This document shows positions 45,413 through 54,184 of a stretch of 64,000 bases of DNA, one piece after another (the stretch's first letter is position 1; every line of letters begins with the position of its first letter). Under the pieces are notes generated by a model that did no database searches, was not told where the DNA came from, and saw only the letters and a list, made by a program, of their open reading frames with translations. A program made the position numbers and the translations under genes. The DNA is from Solihabitans fulvus (GTDB taxonomy: Bacteria; Actinomycetota; Actinomycetes; Mycobacteriales; Pseudonocardiaceae), in the NCBI RefSeq assembly GCF_008386585.1, contig NZ_VUOB01000064.1, positions 80,339-144,338 of the forward strand, given 5' to 3'.

Positions 45413-46294
45413 TCAGTTCTCCGGGAAGCTCGCGAAATAGCCGGCGGCCATGTCCTCGTCGCCGTGCCCGAGGGCCGAGGCCCTGGCGAACCTGGCCTGG
45501 CAGGCGGCGATCAGGTCCAGGCTGAGCCCGGCGCGTTCGGCGGCCGCCAGCACCAGCCGGGCGTCCTTGTCCGCGTTGTCGACCGAGAAGCTCGTGCTGA
45601 AGTCGCCGGACACGATCGCCGCCGACTTGGCCTGGAAGTAGCCGTTGTCCGTCGGTCCGCCGGTGACGACGTCGACGAAGTCCTTCGGGTCGACACCGAG
45701 CCCCTTGGCCAGCGCCAACGCCTCGCCGACGCCGTGCGTCAGCGCGATCACCCACGTGTTGAGCACCAGCTTGAGCCGGCTGGCGGCGCCGGCCGTGTCG
45801 TTGTCGGACACCCACACCGTGCGCCGGCCGATCGCGTCGAACAGCGGCTGGACCTGGTCGCGCACGCTCGACGGACCGGCCGCCAGCACCACCAACTGCC
45901 CGAGTTCGGCCGGCTGGCGGGTGCCCCACACGGGCGCGTCGACGAACACCAGGCCGTGCTCGGCGGCCAGCGCGGCGAGCTCGTCCACCGCCTCGCCGAC
46001 GGTGCTCAGCTGCACCCAGACCACGCCGTCGCGCAGGCCGGGCAGGGCCGAGGTGATCACCTCGGCCACCGACGGCGCGTCCTTGAGGATCGTGACGACG
46101 ACGTCCGCGCCGTCGACCGCCTCGGCCGCGGTGTCGGTGACCCGGATCCCATGCGGCACAAGCTCTTCGGCCCTGCTCCTGGTCCGGTTCCAGGCCCGCA
46201 CCTCGAATCCGCGCCTGGCGAGGTTGCGTGCCACCGGAGATCCCATGATGCCCGTGCCGAGCACGGCGACCCTCGGCTGCGACCCTGTTGACAT
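45413..46294 (-). CDS. NAD(P)-dependent beta-hydroxyacid dehydrogenase-like oxidoreductase
   Basis: A 293-aa protein of the 3-hydroxyisobutyrate dehydrogenase family: GTGIMGSPVARNLARRG cofactor motif (residues 13-29), FVDAPVWGTRQPAELGQLVVLAAG substrate motif and the catalytic Lys in LKLVLNTW. The usual DAPVSGG is altered to DAPVWGT, as in some imine-reductase-like members. A TetR gene upstream on the same strand (72-bp gap) may control it. Confidence 0.88.
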   Translation of the reverse strand: MSTGSQPRVAVLGTGIMGSPVARNLARRGFEVRAWNRTRSRAEELVPHGIRVTDTAAEAVDGADVVVTILKDAPSVAEVITSALPGLRDGVVWVQLSTVGEAVDELAALAAEHGLVFVDAPVWGTRQPAELGQLVVLAAGPSSVRDQVQPLFDAIGRRTVWVSDNDTAGAASRLKLVLNTWVIALTHGVGEALALAKGLGVDPKDFVDVVTGGPTDNGYFQAKSAAIVSGDFSTSFSVDNADKDARLVLAAAERAGLSLDLIAACQARFARASALGHGDEDMAAGYFASFPEN

Positions 46295-46366
46295 AGACAG
46301 TGCTCCTCACAGGTTGTGGTGCGACATTTCCCTTGCACCCCAAGGGATTACCGGTTCCGTGCGGGG

Positions 46367-46951
46367 CTACAGGGCCGCGAGCACGACCTCGACGACGCGT
46401 TCCAGCGCGGCGCGGTCGGCGGTCTTGCCGAGCACCCGCAGGCCGTACATCGAGTTAAGCACGTAGCACGCGAGGTCCCGCGCCGGCAGGCCGTCGGCCA
46501 GCTCGCCGGTGGACCTGCCCTCCTCGATGGCCGCGCACAACGCGTTCTCCATGCGGACGAAGACGTCCTTGACCAGCGCGCGTACCTCGGGATCCCGGTC
46601 GGCCAGCTCGACGGCCGCGTTCACCGCGAGGCAACCGCGCGGGCCGTCCGGCTCGCCCGGCGAGGTCTCTTTGACGACGACGGTCATCAGCAGCGTTCGG
46701 ATCCGGTCCCGCACGGCGCCCTTGCCGGTGAGCATGGCCGCCTGGCGCCTGGTCCACTGGTCGTCGTACCGGCGCAACGCCTCCAGGAAGAGCGCGGCCT
46801 TGCTGGAGAAGGTGTTGTAGAGGCTGCCCCGCCCGAGACCGGTGGAGTCGACCAGATCCTGCGCCGTGGTCGCCGCGAACCCCTTCGACCAGAACGCGGT
46901 CATCGCGTTGTCGACCACCACGGCCGGATCGAACTCCTTGGGACGAACCAT
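46367..46951 (-). CDS. TetR-family transcriptional regulator
   Basis: A 194-aa regulator, N-terminal HTH MVRPKEFDPAVVVDNAMTAF...GLGRGSLYNTFSSKAALF, C-terminal TetR_C-like domain. ATG 46951 is preferred because MVRPKEFD is the usual N-terminus of this group. Located just upstream of the dehydrogenase-like gene on the same strand. Confidence 0.9.
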   Translation of the reverse strand: MVRPKEFDPAVVVDNAMTAFWSKGFAATTAQDLVDSTGLGRGSLYNTFSSKAALFLEALRRYDDQWTRRQAAMLTGKGAVRDRIRTLLMTVVVKETSPGEPDGPRGCLAVNAAVELADRDPEVRALVKDVFVRMENALCAAIEEGRSTGELADGLPARDLACYVLNSMYGLRVLGKTADRAALERVVEVVLAAL

Positions 46952-47133
46952 GTCGGCGACGCTAGCAGTTCTGTAACGCTCATTCAAATACGGCGGCGGA
47001 TGCTCGTCGAGTGGTCAGGCGGTGTTCACGCGAAGGCTGTTGCCGCCCCGCCCCGGCTCGCTAGCGTGAATCCGTTTCAGTTCCTTGGTGTGCGCCGGCC
47101 TCGGCGGCCGGCGACGGGTGCTCGGGAGGCGAG

Positions 47134-48183
47134 ATGGCGATCCACCGGCTTCGGCGCGCTGGCGTGCTCGGCAGCGCACTGGCCCTGGCCGCGCTGGCGA
47201 CGATGTCGGCCGCCGGTCCGGCCGGCGCGACCACGGCGACGGCGCCGCTGTCGCAGGTCACCGGCACCGGCGTGCACAACACCTACAACCCCGCCGACTA
47301 CGGCTATCTGGCGCAGGCGCTGGACACCGGCACCAGCATGATCGAGCTGGACGCGTGGACCGACGTGATCACCGGCGAGTGGAAGGTGAGCCACAGCAAC
47401 CCGTTCGGCAACGCCAACAACTGCGTCGACGCGGCCGGGCCAGCCGACCTGTACCGGGGCTCCGCCAACAAGGACCTCGGCTCATGCCTGGACGACGTGC
47501 GGATCTGGCTGGCCGCGCACCCCTCCGCGGGACCGGTCTACCTCAAGGTCGAGCTGAAGAACGGGTTCGAGGCCAACCTCGGCATGGGGCCGGCCGAGTT
47601 CGACGCGGTGCTGTCCGCGCATCTCGGCGGCGCGCTGTTCCGCCCCGCCGACCTGATGGCGGGCCGCTACCCCAGTCCGGACGCCGCCGCGCGGGCCAAC
47701 GCGTGGCCGACCAGGTCCGCGCTCGCCGGCCGGGCGCTCGCCTACGTCATCCCCGGCACCGTGGAGCTCGCCAACCCGTTCGACACCCTGCACACCGACG
47801 TCGAGTACTCCCGCTATCTGCGGGATCTGGCCGCCGCAGGCCGGATCGGCCAGGCGACCGCGTTTCCCGCCGTGCTCGGCGCGGCCACCGGCGACCCGCG
47901 CACCCAGTACTCCGACGCGAGTCTGCGCCCGTGGTTCGTGTTCTTCGACGGCGACGCCGCCAGCTACGTGAAGCAGGGTGGCACGGACTGGTACGACATC
48001 AACCACTACATCCTGGTGATGACCGACGCGCACAACGTGCCGCCAACGCTCAACGACACCGCCCCGCCCATCCCGCAGGCGCAGGCGAGGGTGGCGCAGC
48101 TGGCCGCCGCGCACGCCAGCGTCGTGTCCTCCGACTGGTACGCCCTGCCCGCCGTCCTCAGCGAGGTCCTGCCACGGGGCTAA
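47134..48183 (+). CDS. Secreted calcium-type PI-PLC-like phosphodiesterase
   Basis: A 349-aa exported TIM-barrel enzyme: signal peptide 1-32 (AGA-TTA), then the phospholipase C pattern with His48 (GVHNTYN), Glu71/Asp73 (MIELDAW) and His87 (VSHSNPFG), and VYLKVELKNGF further on. It resembles the bacterial Ca2+-dependent PI-PLC group, acting on phosphoinositides or glycerophosphodiesters outside the cell. GGGAGG precedes the ATG. Its stop codon is the first part of a palindromic repeat. Confidence 0.87.
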   Translation: MAIHRLRRAGVLGSALALAALATMSAAGPAGATTATAPLSQVTGTGVHNTYNPADYGYLAQALDTGTSMIELDAWTDVITGEWKVSHSNPFGNANNCVDAAGPADLYRGSANKDLGSCLDDVRIWLAAHPSAGPVYLKVELKNGFEANLGMGPAEFDAVLSAHLGGALFRPADLMAGRYPSPDAAARANAWPTRSALAGRALAYVIPGTVELANPFDTLHTDVEYSRYLRDLAAAGRIGQATAFPAVLGAATGDPRTQYSDASLRPWFVFFDGDAASYVKQGGTDWYDINHYILVMTDAHNVPPTLNDTAPPIPQAQARVAQLAAAHASVVSSDWYALPAVLSEVLPRG

Positions 48184-48232
48184 GAGTTCCTAACACGATG
48201 ACTGTTCGGCTCGCCATTGTGTTAGGAGCTCT
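48183..48232. repeat. Palindromic repeat at a gene end
   Basis: AGAGTTCCTAACACGATG (48183-48200) and CATTGTGTTAGGAGCTCT (48215-48232) form an 18-bp stem with two mismatches and a 14-nt loop. The right arm is identical to the first 18 bases of the window. The left arm begins in the stop codon of the PI-PLC gene, and the right arm contains the stop of a truncated hydrolase, so the element exactly fills the space between two genes. Confidence 0.8.
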
Positions 48233-48467
48233 AAGTGGCCGTCTCGCTCGTGGCCGGACCGGACTCGCCGTGCCCCCGGTGGTCGTAGGCGATGACCTGC
48301 ACGGCCTCGCCGAACGCCGAGGGCAGCTGCTCGACTACCCGGTGCCAGCTGCGGTGGTCGAGCGCGTAGCCGTGGGCGAGCACGACCGTCAGCGCCGCAT
48401 CCGGTGGGCCGCTGCGGACCAGGTGCAGCTCGGTGCCGTCCTCCAGTCTCAGCCGCTCCGCCGCCAT
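48231..48467 (-). pseudogene. Truncated alpha/beta hydrolase (N-terminal part only)
   Basis: A 78-aa frame starts with a good AAAGGAG site and reads as the beginning of an alpha/beta hydrolase: strand LVRSGPPDAALTVVLAHGY, cap lead DHRSWHRVV and the YDHRGHGESG turn. It then hits a stop inside the palindromic repeat. The nucleophile elbow and catalytic residues are missing. Probably a gene cut short by a rearrangement at the repeat. Confidence 0.75.
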
Positions 48468-48533
48468 GCCGGACTCCTTTCGGCCGCTCCCGTTACCTAC
48501 TTTGCAGTAACTTCGCGCGCCGCCGGCCGGCTG

Positions 48534-49757
48534 TCAAGTGGAACCGGGTCGCGCCGGTACCGGATCGGGCTGCCGGACACCGAGCAGCGCGAGCAGCACC
48601 GCGCCGACGCCGATCGCGCCGAACGCCGCCCACGCCGACCAGTTCGCGTACTGGAACAGCACCGCGCCGAGCGCGGGACCGACGGCGTAGCCGACGCTCT
48701 GGGCCGCGCCGAGCGCCGCGATGTACCTGCCGCGCACCTCGGGCGGCGCGATGATCGCGGGATACGCCGTCAGGGACGGGGCCGCCGCGATCTCACCGAG
48801 CGTGCGGACGACGGTCGCGACCACCAGCAGGACGATGCCGGCGCGCACCCCGTACAGCACGACGCCGGTGGCGATCAGCCCGACGCCGCACGGGATGGCG
48901 CGGCGCAGCGGCCAGGTCTGCACGACCTTGGTCAGCGGCAGCTCGAACAGGATCACCAGCAGCGCGTTGGTCGCCACGAGCGCGCCGTACAGCGCCGTCG
49001 GCATCCCCCACGCGTGCAGTTGCAGCGGCAGGGTGGCCAGGTACTGGCACTCCACGATCGCCATCAGCACCAGCGACCCGACGACCAACAGGTAGCGGCG
49101 GTCGCGGAGCACCACCCGGTAGCCGCCCTGCCGCCGCTCGGCCGTCCTTGCGGCGACGTTTCTGGACACCGCACGAGGCAGCCAGGCTAGGGCGACCGCG
49201 CCGAACACCAGCGAGGTGCCCATGTTGGTGAGGAAGACGACGCGGTAGGACAGCGCCGCCAGTGCCGCGCCGATCAGCGGTCCGAGCATCGCGCCAAGGT
49301 TGAGCGCGAGGCGGTAGACCGCGGAGACCATCACCAGTCGCCGCGCCGGGGTCACGGCGGCGAGCAGCGAGCTGGCCGCCGGCAGGTACGCCTGCGCGGT
49401 GAGGCCGGCGGCCGCGCACAGCGCGACCAGCGGCGGGTAGGCGTGCACGAACGGCAGCGCCCCGACGAGCGCGCCGCCGAGCAACGTCGAGCCGCCGATG
49501 GTGCGCCGCGCGCCGAACCGGTCGGTGACCACGCCGCCGAGGAACACCCCGCACAGCGCGCCCGCGCCGTAGGCGGTCAGCGCGAGCCCGGCCGCCGACG
49601 GCGACACCCCGGTGCCGGTCAGGTACAGCACCAGGTAGATCTGGATGAACGAGCCCATCCGGTTGATCGCGACGCCGACCAGCAGCAGCGCGGCGGGGCG
49701 CGGCAGGCCGCGCAGCGTGGCCAGCACGCCGCCGGGGGCCTCGTCGGCCACGGTCAC
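48534..49757 (-). CDS. MFS transporter, probable exporter
   Basis: A 407-aa major facilitator with about 12 helices and the loop 2-3 motif GGVVTDRFGARRTIG. The family of MFS pumps beside ATP-grasp ligases usually exports the ligase product, often a dipeptide or modified amino acid. GTG 49757 overlaps the stop of the ATP-grasp gene as GTGA, so the two are made together. Confidence 0.9.
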   Translation of the reverse strand: MTVADEAPGGVLATLRGLPRPAALLLVGVAINRMGSFIQIYLVLYLTGTGVSPSAAGLALTAYGAGALCGVFLGGVVTDRFGARRTIGGSTLLGGALVGALPFVHAYPPLVALCAAAGLTAQAYLPAASSLLAAVTPARRLVMVSAVYRLALNLGAMLGPLIGAALAALSYRVVFLTNMGTSLVFGAVALAWLPRAVSRNVAARTAERRQGGYRVVLRDRRYLLVVGSLVLMAIVECQYLATLPLQLHAWGMPTALYGALVATNALLVILFELPLTKVVQTWPLRRAIPCGVGLIATGVVLYGVRAGIVLLVVATVVRTLGEIAAAPSLTAYPAIIAPPEVRGRYIAALGAAQSVGYAVGPALGAVLFQYANWSAWAAFGAIGVGAVLLALLGVRQPDPVPARPGST

Positions 49758-51121
49758 CGGGCGGGCACCGCCTCCGGCAGCGCGAGGTGCAGGTTGTCCA
49801 GGATTCCGTAGCAGTCCCGCAGCAGGGTCTCCGCATCGGCGGCCCGCAGGTAGAAGATCCCGGCCCAGTTCAGCGCGCCGTCGCTGGGGTCGTACCTCGG
49901 GATGAGGGTGCCGCGCGGCAGCGTCTGCTGCTCGACGACCGACACCGACGTGCCAGCCGAGACGAGCGTGGACCAGTCGAGCTCGCGGTCGTCCCAGATC
50001 CGCTGGTCCCGCCACGGCCGACCGGCCGAGTCGGCGGCGATCATGGCGAGCGTCGCGGCTGCGCCCGTGCCCGCGGTGCGCATCCGTTCGGGGTATTCCA
50101 CCCGCTCGCCGAGCAATTCCCTAGTGAGCATCGAGATCATGTCGAGCCCGAACACGTCCTCGATTTCCCGGACCAACATGCAGCCACCGAATCTGGCGGC
50201 GGACTCGATGACGGTGAGTTCGCCGTCCGGCCCCAACATGATCTCGGTGTGCGTGCCGCAGGTATCGAGTTCGAGCGCGTCCACGGCAATCGTCGCAACT
50301 TTTTCCACTCTTCGCTGCAATTGCTCCGAAAGGACGCACGGCGCTAGGTTCGCAGGTTCGATGAATGGCGGAACTGTGGGCATTCGGCCGGTCAGGCTAA
50401 TTGGATGGTAGGTGCCGGAAGAAACGATTCCCTCGACGCTTACGTATGGACCGTACCGTTTGTCGGTTTCATACCACCCTGAGGTCGAGCCGTTAATTAT
50501 CTCCTCGACGAGGAACGTCGCGTCGGTGCCGGCCTCGCGCAGCTCGCCGATGCCGGTCGCGCGAACCCTGCCGACCGCCGCGTTGGCCGCGGCCCAGACC
50601 CGCTCGGCGTCCTCGACGCCGCCGAGCTCGGCCTGACCCATGGAGCCCGCGCCCCACGCGGCCTTGAGCAGCAGCGGCGGGGTCAGCTCGGCGCAGCCGG
50701 CGCGGAGGTCGCGCAGGCTCGCCACCCGACGGTAGCCCGGCACGGGGACGCCGGCGTCCGCCCAGGTGTCGCGCATGAGCCGCTTGTCCCTGGCCCGCAG
50801 CACGCCGGGGCCCGCCCCGCGCAGGCCGAGCCGGGTGGCGGCCTCGGCGACCGGCACCATGGCGAACTCGGACGTGGCGATGACCGCGTCCGCGGCCACC
50901 CGCTCGGCGTGCCCGACGATCAGCTCGACCAGCGCGTCCCCGGTCGGCGGCGGGCCGTCGAGTTCGGTGACCGAAGCGCACAGCGGGCGCCACAGCTCCG
51001 TCTCCACCGAGGGCAGCGGCACGATCGCGAGCACGTGCAGCGCGCCGCACGCGGCGATGGCCGGCAGCGAGTGGGCCAGCGGAGTACCGCCGCGCACGTA
51101 CACGAACAAGATCTGTCTCAC
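49754..51121 (-). CDS. ATP-grasp ligase
   Basis: A 455-aa ATP-grasp enzyme. The N-terminal domain is MRQILFVYVRGGTPLAHS to ~95. The ATP-grasp core has RDKRLMRDTWADAGVPVP, the glycine-rich LLLKAAWGAGSMG loop (~155), FLVEEIINGSTSGWYETD, and the metal-binding THTEIMLGPDGELTVIESAARFGG (~300). The pattern matches carboxylate-amine ligases such as L-amino-acid ligases. It is the first gene of a leftward pair with the MFS pump, and is divergent from the dehydrogenase-HDO gene. Confidence 0.9.
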   Translation of the reverse strand: MRQILFVYVRGGTPLAHSLPAIAACGALHVLAIVPLPSVETELWRPLCASVTELDGPPPTGDALVELIVGHAERVAADAVIATSEFAMVPVAEAATRLGLRGAGPGVLRARDKRLMRDTWADAGVPVPGYRRVASLRDLRAGCAELTPPLLLKAAWGAGSMGQAELGGVEDAERVWAAANAAVGRVRATGIGELREAGTDATFLVEEIINGSTSGWYETDKRYGPYVSVEGIVSSGTYHPISLTGRMPTVPPFIEPANLAPCVLSEQLQRRVEKVATIAVDALELDTCGTHTEIMLGPDGELTVIESAARFGGCMLVREIEDVFGLDMISMLTRELLGERVEYPERMRTAGTGAAATLAMIAADSAGRPWRDQRIWDDRELDWSTLVSAGTSVSVVEQQTLPRGTLIPRYDPSDGALNWAGIFYLRAADAETLLRDCYGILDNLHLALPEAVPAR

Positions 51122-51143
51122 CGGCAGACTCCCGAATCAGTTC

Positions 51144-51159
51144 TGATCATTCCTGATCA
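51144..51159. promoter_or_regulatory. Candidate operator: two TGATCA boxes 10 bp apart
   Basis: TGATCA occurs at 51144-51149 and 51154-51159, separated by TTCC, so the two palindromes sit on the same face of the helix. They lie 23 bp upstream of the ATP-grasp start, in the 265-bp AT-richer spacer between the two arms of the putative biosynthetic locus, where one regulator could control both directions. Confidence 0.4.
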
Positions 51160-51386
51160 ATCTCGGACACGCGACAATGAATTTATTGACCCTAGCTACG
51201 GAGTTCGGACAGCGCTAGTGTGGGTGACCGAGACACATTATGGACGCTGCGGCCACTGGTTGACGCCGGTCGGTCGAACACCTGTGGAGAGCTAGCCCGT
51301 TCGGAGCATGAGAAATACAGTGAAGCCGCCTGGGTTACGTTCCTGAACAGGCGGTCGACGACTGCGCCTACTGGGGGGCCAGAATA

Positions 51387-53462
51387 ATGCTGCCGTTATT
51401 AGGTGACACCTTTGTCGTGCAGTCTCCAGACTTTCAGGGATACGTCGTCGTCGACGCGATGGTCGGCGGTCGCGCCGTTGGCGGAACCAGGATGACCCCC
51501 GGGGTGACGCTCGACGACGTCGCCGGGCTCGCCAACCAGATGTCCCTGAAGCTCGCGCTGGCCGGGCTGCCGATCGGCGGCGCGAAGGCCGGCATCCGGT
51601 GCGCGCTGCCCGAGGGCGAGCGCCGGGACCGCGCGCTGCGGGACTTCGGCCGTTGGGCGGCCCCGCTGCTGCGCGACGGCGTCTACCTCGGCAGCGACCA
51701 GGGCGTCACCTACCGGGACAGGGCGATCCTGTTCGAGGCGGCCGGTTTCGACGAGTCCGCCATCTCGCCGCGGCGCCCGCTGCCCTGCTCGTGGGGACAG
51801 CTGTGGGAGCACCTGGCCGACATCACCGGCCACGGCGTCGCCGAGGCGACCTCGGTCGCCGTGTCCGGCGAGGGCAGGACCGTGGCGCTCCAGGGCTTCG
51901 GCATCGTGGGGCGTGGAGCCGCCCAGGAGCTCACCCAGCTCGGCGCCATCGTCGTGGCGGTCGCGGACCGGCTCGGGGTGGTCGCGGCGCCGGGCGGGCT
52001 GCCGCTGGACCTGGTGCTCGCGGCCACCGACGCCGCCGGCACGATCGATCGGACCGCCCTGCCGGACGGCCTGCTGCTGTCCGGCAGGCCCGACGCGTGG
52101 CTGGACGTCGACGCCGACATCCTCGTGCTCGCCGCGGGCGGCGGCGCGCTGCACGCGGGGAACGCGGACCGGGTCCAGGCAAGCCTGGTGGTCGAGGGCG
52201 CCAACTCGCCGTGCACGCGGGACGCGCTGCGCGCGCTGGCCGCGCGCGGGATCCCCGTGCTGCCGGGAATCGTCGCCAACTGCGGCAGCGCGACCGTGAC
52301 CGCCCTGGTGCTGACCGACTCGCTGCCCGGGGTCGACGACGCTCCCGACGTCGCCTCGCTGACGAAGTACCTGTTCGACCGGGTCGGGTCGCAGGTTCGG
52401 GACACCACCCGCGAGGTGATCGCGCGCGCGAACCGTTCTGGCGTCTCGTGGTACGAGGCCGCCGAGGACCTGGCGCGTCGGCGGTTGCCGCGCGCGTCCG
52501 GACCTGCCCCAGCCCGATCCGGCCCGACCCGATCCGCCCAAACCCGATCTGCCCAAACCCGATGGCAGAGCCAATCGCAGACAGAAAGGACCAGCACGAT
52601 GTCCAGTGACACCATGCCCGATCTGGCGCACGCGACCGTCGGCAAGCCGTCGACGCGGTTGTCCGATCCACTCCCCCAGGCCCAGGATCCCGGCGACTTC
52701 GTCGACGGACTGACCAACGAGGTGCTCACCTCTGCGGCCGCGAACATCGGGCCGTTCTACGAGCGCCTGATCGCCGGTCGCATTCCGCTGTCGGGCGTCC
52801 AGGCGTGGGTCAAGCAGTGGTACGTCGACTCCAGGATGTTCCCGTCGGTGATCGGCCAGATCGCGGCCAACGCCGGCTACTTCTACGACGCCCGCCAGGT
52901 GATGGGCGCGAACTTCGCCGAGGAGCTCGGTGAGTTCAACCCGCTGCGGGAGCACCCGGTGACGGTGCGGCAGCTGGCCAGGGCGCTCGGCGTCAGCGAC
53001 GAGGAGCTGGAGTTCACCGAGCCGTACCCGGAGACGCTGCTGTACGTGGAGTACCGCCAGCACCTGGTCCGCGACTACCACTGGCTCGAGGGCCTCGCGG
53101 CCGGCAGCTTCGCGATCGAGCTGACCATCCCCAACCGGTTCAGGAAGATCGCCGCGGCGCTGTCCGCGCAGTTCGGCCTTGACGACGAGGCGCTGGAGGT
53201 GTTCCGCATCCACGCCGGCGACGAGCGGCTGGAGCTGGACTACGGCGGCGACGACAAGCACGCGGGCGAGGCGCAGGACCTGATCCGCAAGTACGCGGTG
53301 ACCGCCGAGATGCAGCACAGGGTGCGGCTGGCCATGTGGCGCTCGATCGAGGCGCGCAAGGTCTACCAGTGGGGCCTGTTCCGGGAGATCTGTCTCAAGC
53401 ACGACCCGTTGTGGTCGACCATCGTGGCCGGCAGCGACGCGCCGGCCGAACAGACCGTCTGA
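51387..53462 (+). CDS. Leu/Val dehydrogenase-like protein fused to a heme-oxygenase-like (HDO) domain
   Basis: One open frame of 691 aa. Residues 1-375 follow Glu/Leu/Phe/Val dehydrogenases: GGTRMTPGVTLDDVAGLANQMSLK with Lys55, PIGGAK with Lys67, and the NAD-binding GFGIVGRG (~173-180). Residues ~376-404 are a low-complexity linker with three RS[AG][QP]T pentapeptides. Residues 405-691 are a helical PqqC/TenA/HDO-type domain with a NFAEELGE...EHP helix and an RIHAGDER...DDKHAGE helix as likely iron ligands. HDOs carry out N-oxygenation, C-C cleavage or desaturation on amino acids. Internal ATG 52599 with its own ribosome site could also yield the HDO alone (287 aa). Confidence 0.82.
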   Translation: MLPLLGDTFVVQSPDFQGYVVVDAMVGGRAVGGTRMTPGVTLDDVAGLANQMSLKLALAGLPIGGAKAGIRCALPEGERRDRALRDFGRWAAPLLRDGVYLGSDQGVTYRDRAILFEAAGFDESAISPRRPLPCSWGQLWEHLADITGHGVAEATSVAVSGEGRTVALQGFGIVGRGAAQELTQLGAIVVAVADRLGVVAAPGGLPLDLVLAATDAAGTIDRTALPDGLLLSGRPDAWLDVDADILVLAAGGGALHAGNADRVQASLVVEGANSPCTRDALRALAARGIPVLPGIVANCGSATVTALVLTDSLPGVDDAPDVASLTKYLFDRVGSQVRDTTREVIARANRSGVSWYEAAEDLARRRLPRASGPAPARSGPTRSAQTRSAQTRWQSQSQTERTSTMSSDTMPDLAHATVGKPSTRLSDPLPQAQDPGDFVDGLTNEVLTSAAANIGPFYERLIAGRIPLSGVQAWVKQWYVDSRMFPSVIGQIAANAGYFYDARQVMGANFAEELGEFNPLREHPVTVRQLARALGVSDEELEFTEPYPETLLYVEYRQHLVRDYHWLEGLAAGSFAIELTIPNRFRKIAAALSAQFGLDDEALEVFRIHAGDERLELDYGGDDKHAGEAQDLIRKYAVTAEMQHRVRLAMWRSIEARKVYQWGLFREICLKHDPLWSTIVAGSDAPAEQTV
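52515..52559 (+). repeat. Three 15-bp tandem repeats encoding the fusion linker
   Basis: CGATCCGGCCCGACC, CGATCCGCCCAAACC and CGATCTGCCCAAACC follow one another, giving RSGPT-RSAQT-RSAQT in the dehydrogenase-HDO frame. The unit is a multiple of three, so copy changes would keep the frame. Confidence 0.8.
52585..52590 (+). promoter_or_regulatory. Internal ribosome binding site for a separate HDO start
   Basis: AAAGGA lies 8 bp before ATG 52599 (MSSDTMPD), where the HDO-specific sequence begins. This suggests the two domains were, or still are, separate genes whose intervening stop has been lost. Confidence 0.5.
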
Positions 53463-53536
53463 TCACCGCGGCCGGGAAACCCTGCTGGGCAAGGGAAACG
53501 CCGGCCCGCGGTGCCACACCGGACAAGGAGGACGTC

Positions 53537-54184
53537 ATGCAGGTGGCCCCGGCGATCGAGGCCGTGCTGGCCAGGTTGGAGGAGCGGTCGGCCCGTGAGC
53601 AGCCCGAACTGGAGCGCCTCAACGGCGTCGGCGCCGCGGCCACCCGCGCCGCGGCGCCGGGGCTGATGCTCGATGTCGGCCCGCAGGTCGGCAGGCTGCT
53701 CAACGCGCTGGTGCGGATCACCGACGCGAAGTTCGTGCTGGAGGTCGGCGGTTCCGTCGGCTACTCGACGGTCTGGCTCGCCGAGGCGCTGACGCACACC
53801 GGCGGCCACGCGCTGTCCCTCGAACCGGAGCCGGACAAGGCGGTGCAGCTCGGGAACAACCTCGCCGCCGCCGGCCTCGGCGACCACGTCGACGTCCTCG
53901 TGGAGGACGCCGGCGCGGTGATCCCCAGGCTGGCCGGGCCGTTCGACGTGGTGCTGATCGACCACTGGAAGGACCTCTACGTCAGGGAGTTCGACGCGGC
54001 GTGGCCGAAGCTGCGCGAGGGCGGCGTGATCGTGGCCGACAACATCTGCCGGCCGACCGCGACGGCGGACCTGATGCAGGAGTACGTCGAGCACGTGCGG
54101 AATGCTCCTGGGGCCTACTCCTTCACGCTCGACATCGGCAACGGCGTCGAGCTGACCTGGCGGACCAACACCGAGGAGGCGTGA
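53537..54184 (+). CDS. CCoAOMT-type O-methyltransferase
   Basis: A 215-aa SAM-dependent O-methyltransferase of the catechol/caffeoyl-CoA group: FVLEVGGSVGYSTVWLAEAL (SAM loop, ~72-91), SLEPEPDKA, FDVVLIDHWKDLYV with metal-binding Asp, and VIVADNICRP with the second metal pair. It may methylate a hydroxyl or N-hydroxyl on an amino-acid-derived intermediate. AAGGAG precedes ATG 53537, and its stop overlaps the aminotransferase start as TGATG. Confidence 0.9.
   Translation: MQVAPAIEAVLARLEERSAREQPELERLNGVGAAATRAAAPGLMLDVGPQVGRLLNALVRITDAKFVLEVGGSVGYSTVWLAEALTHTGGHALSLEPEPDKAVQLGNNLAAAGLGDHVDVLVEDAGAVIPRLAGPFDVVLIDHWKDLYVREFDAAWPKLREGGVIVADNICRPTATADLMQEYVEHVRNAPGAYSFTLDIGNGVELTWRTNTEEA

Noticed and set aside
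46952..46985. Possible TetR self-operator ahead of the TetR gene
   Set aside because: TGAATGAGCGTTACA pairs in fewer than half of its positions, no better than chance.
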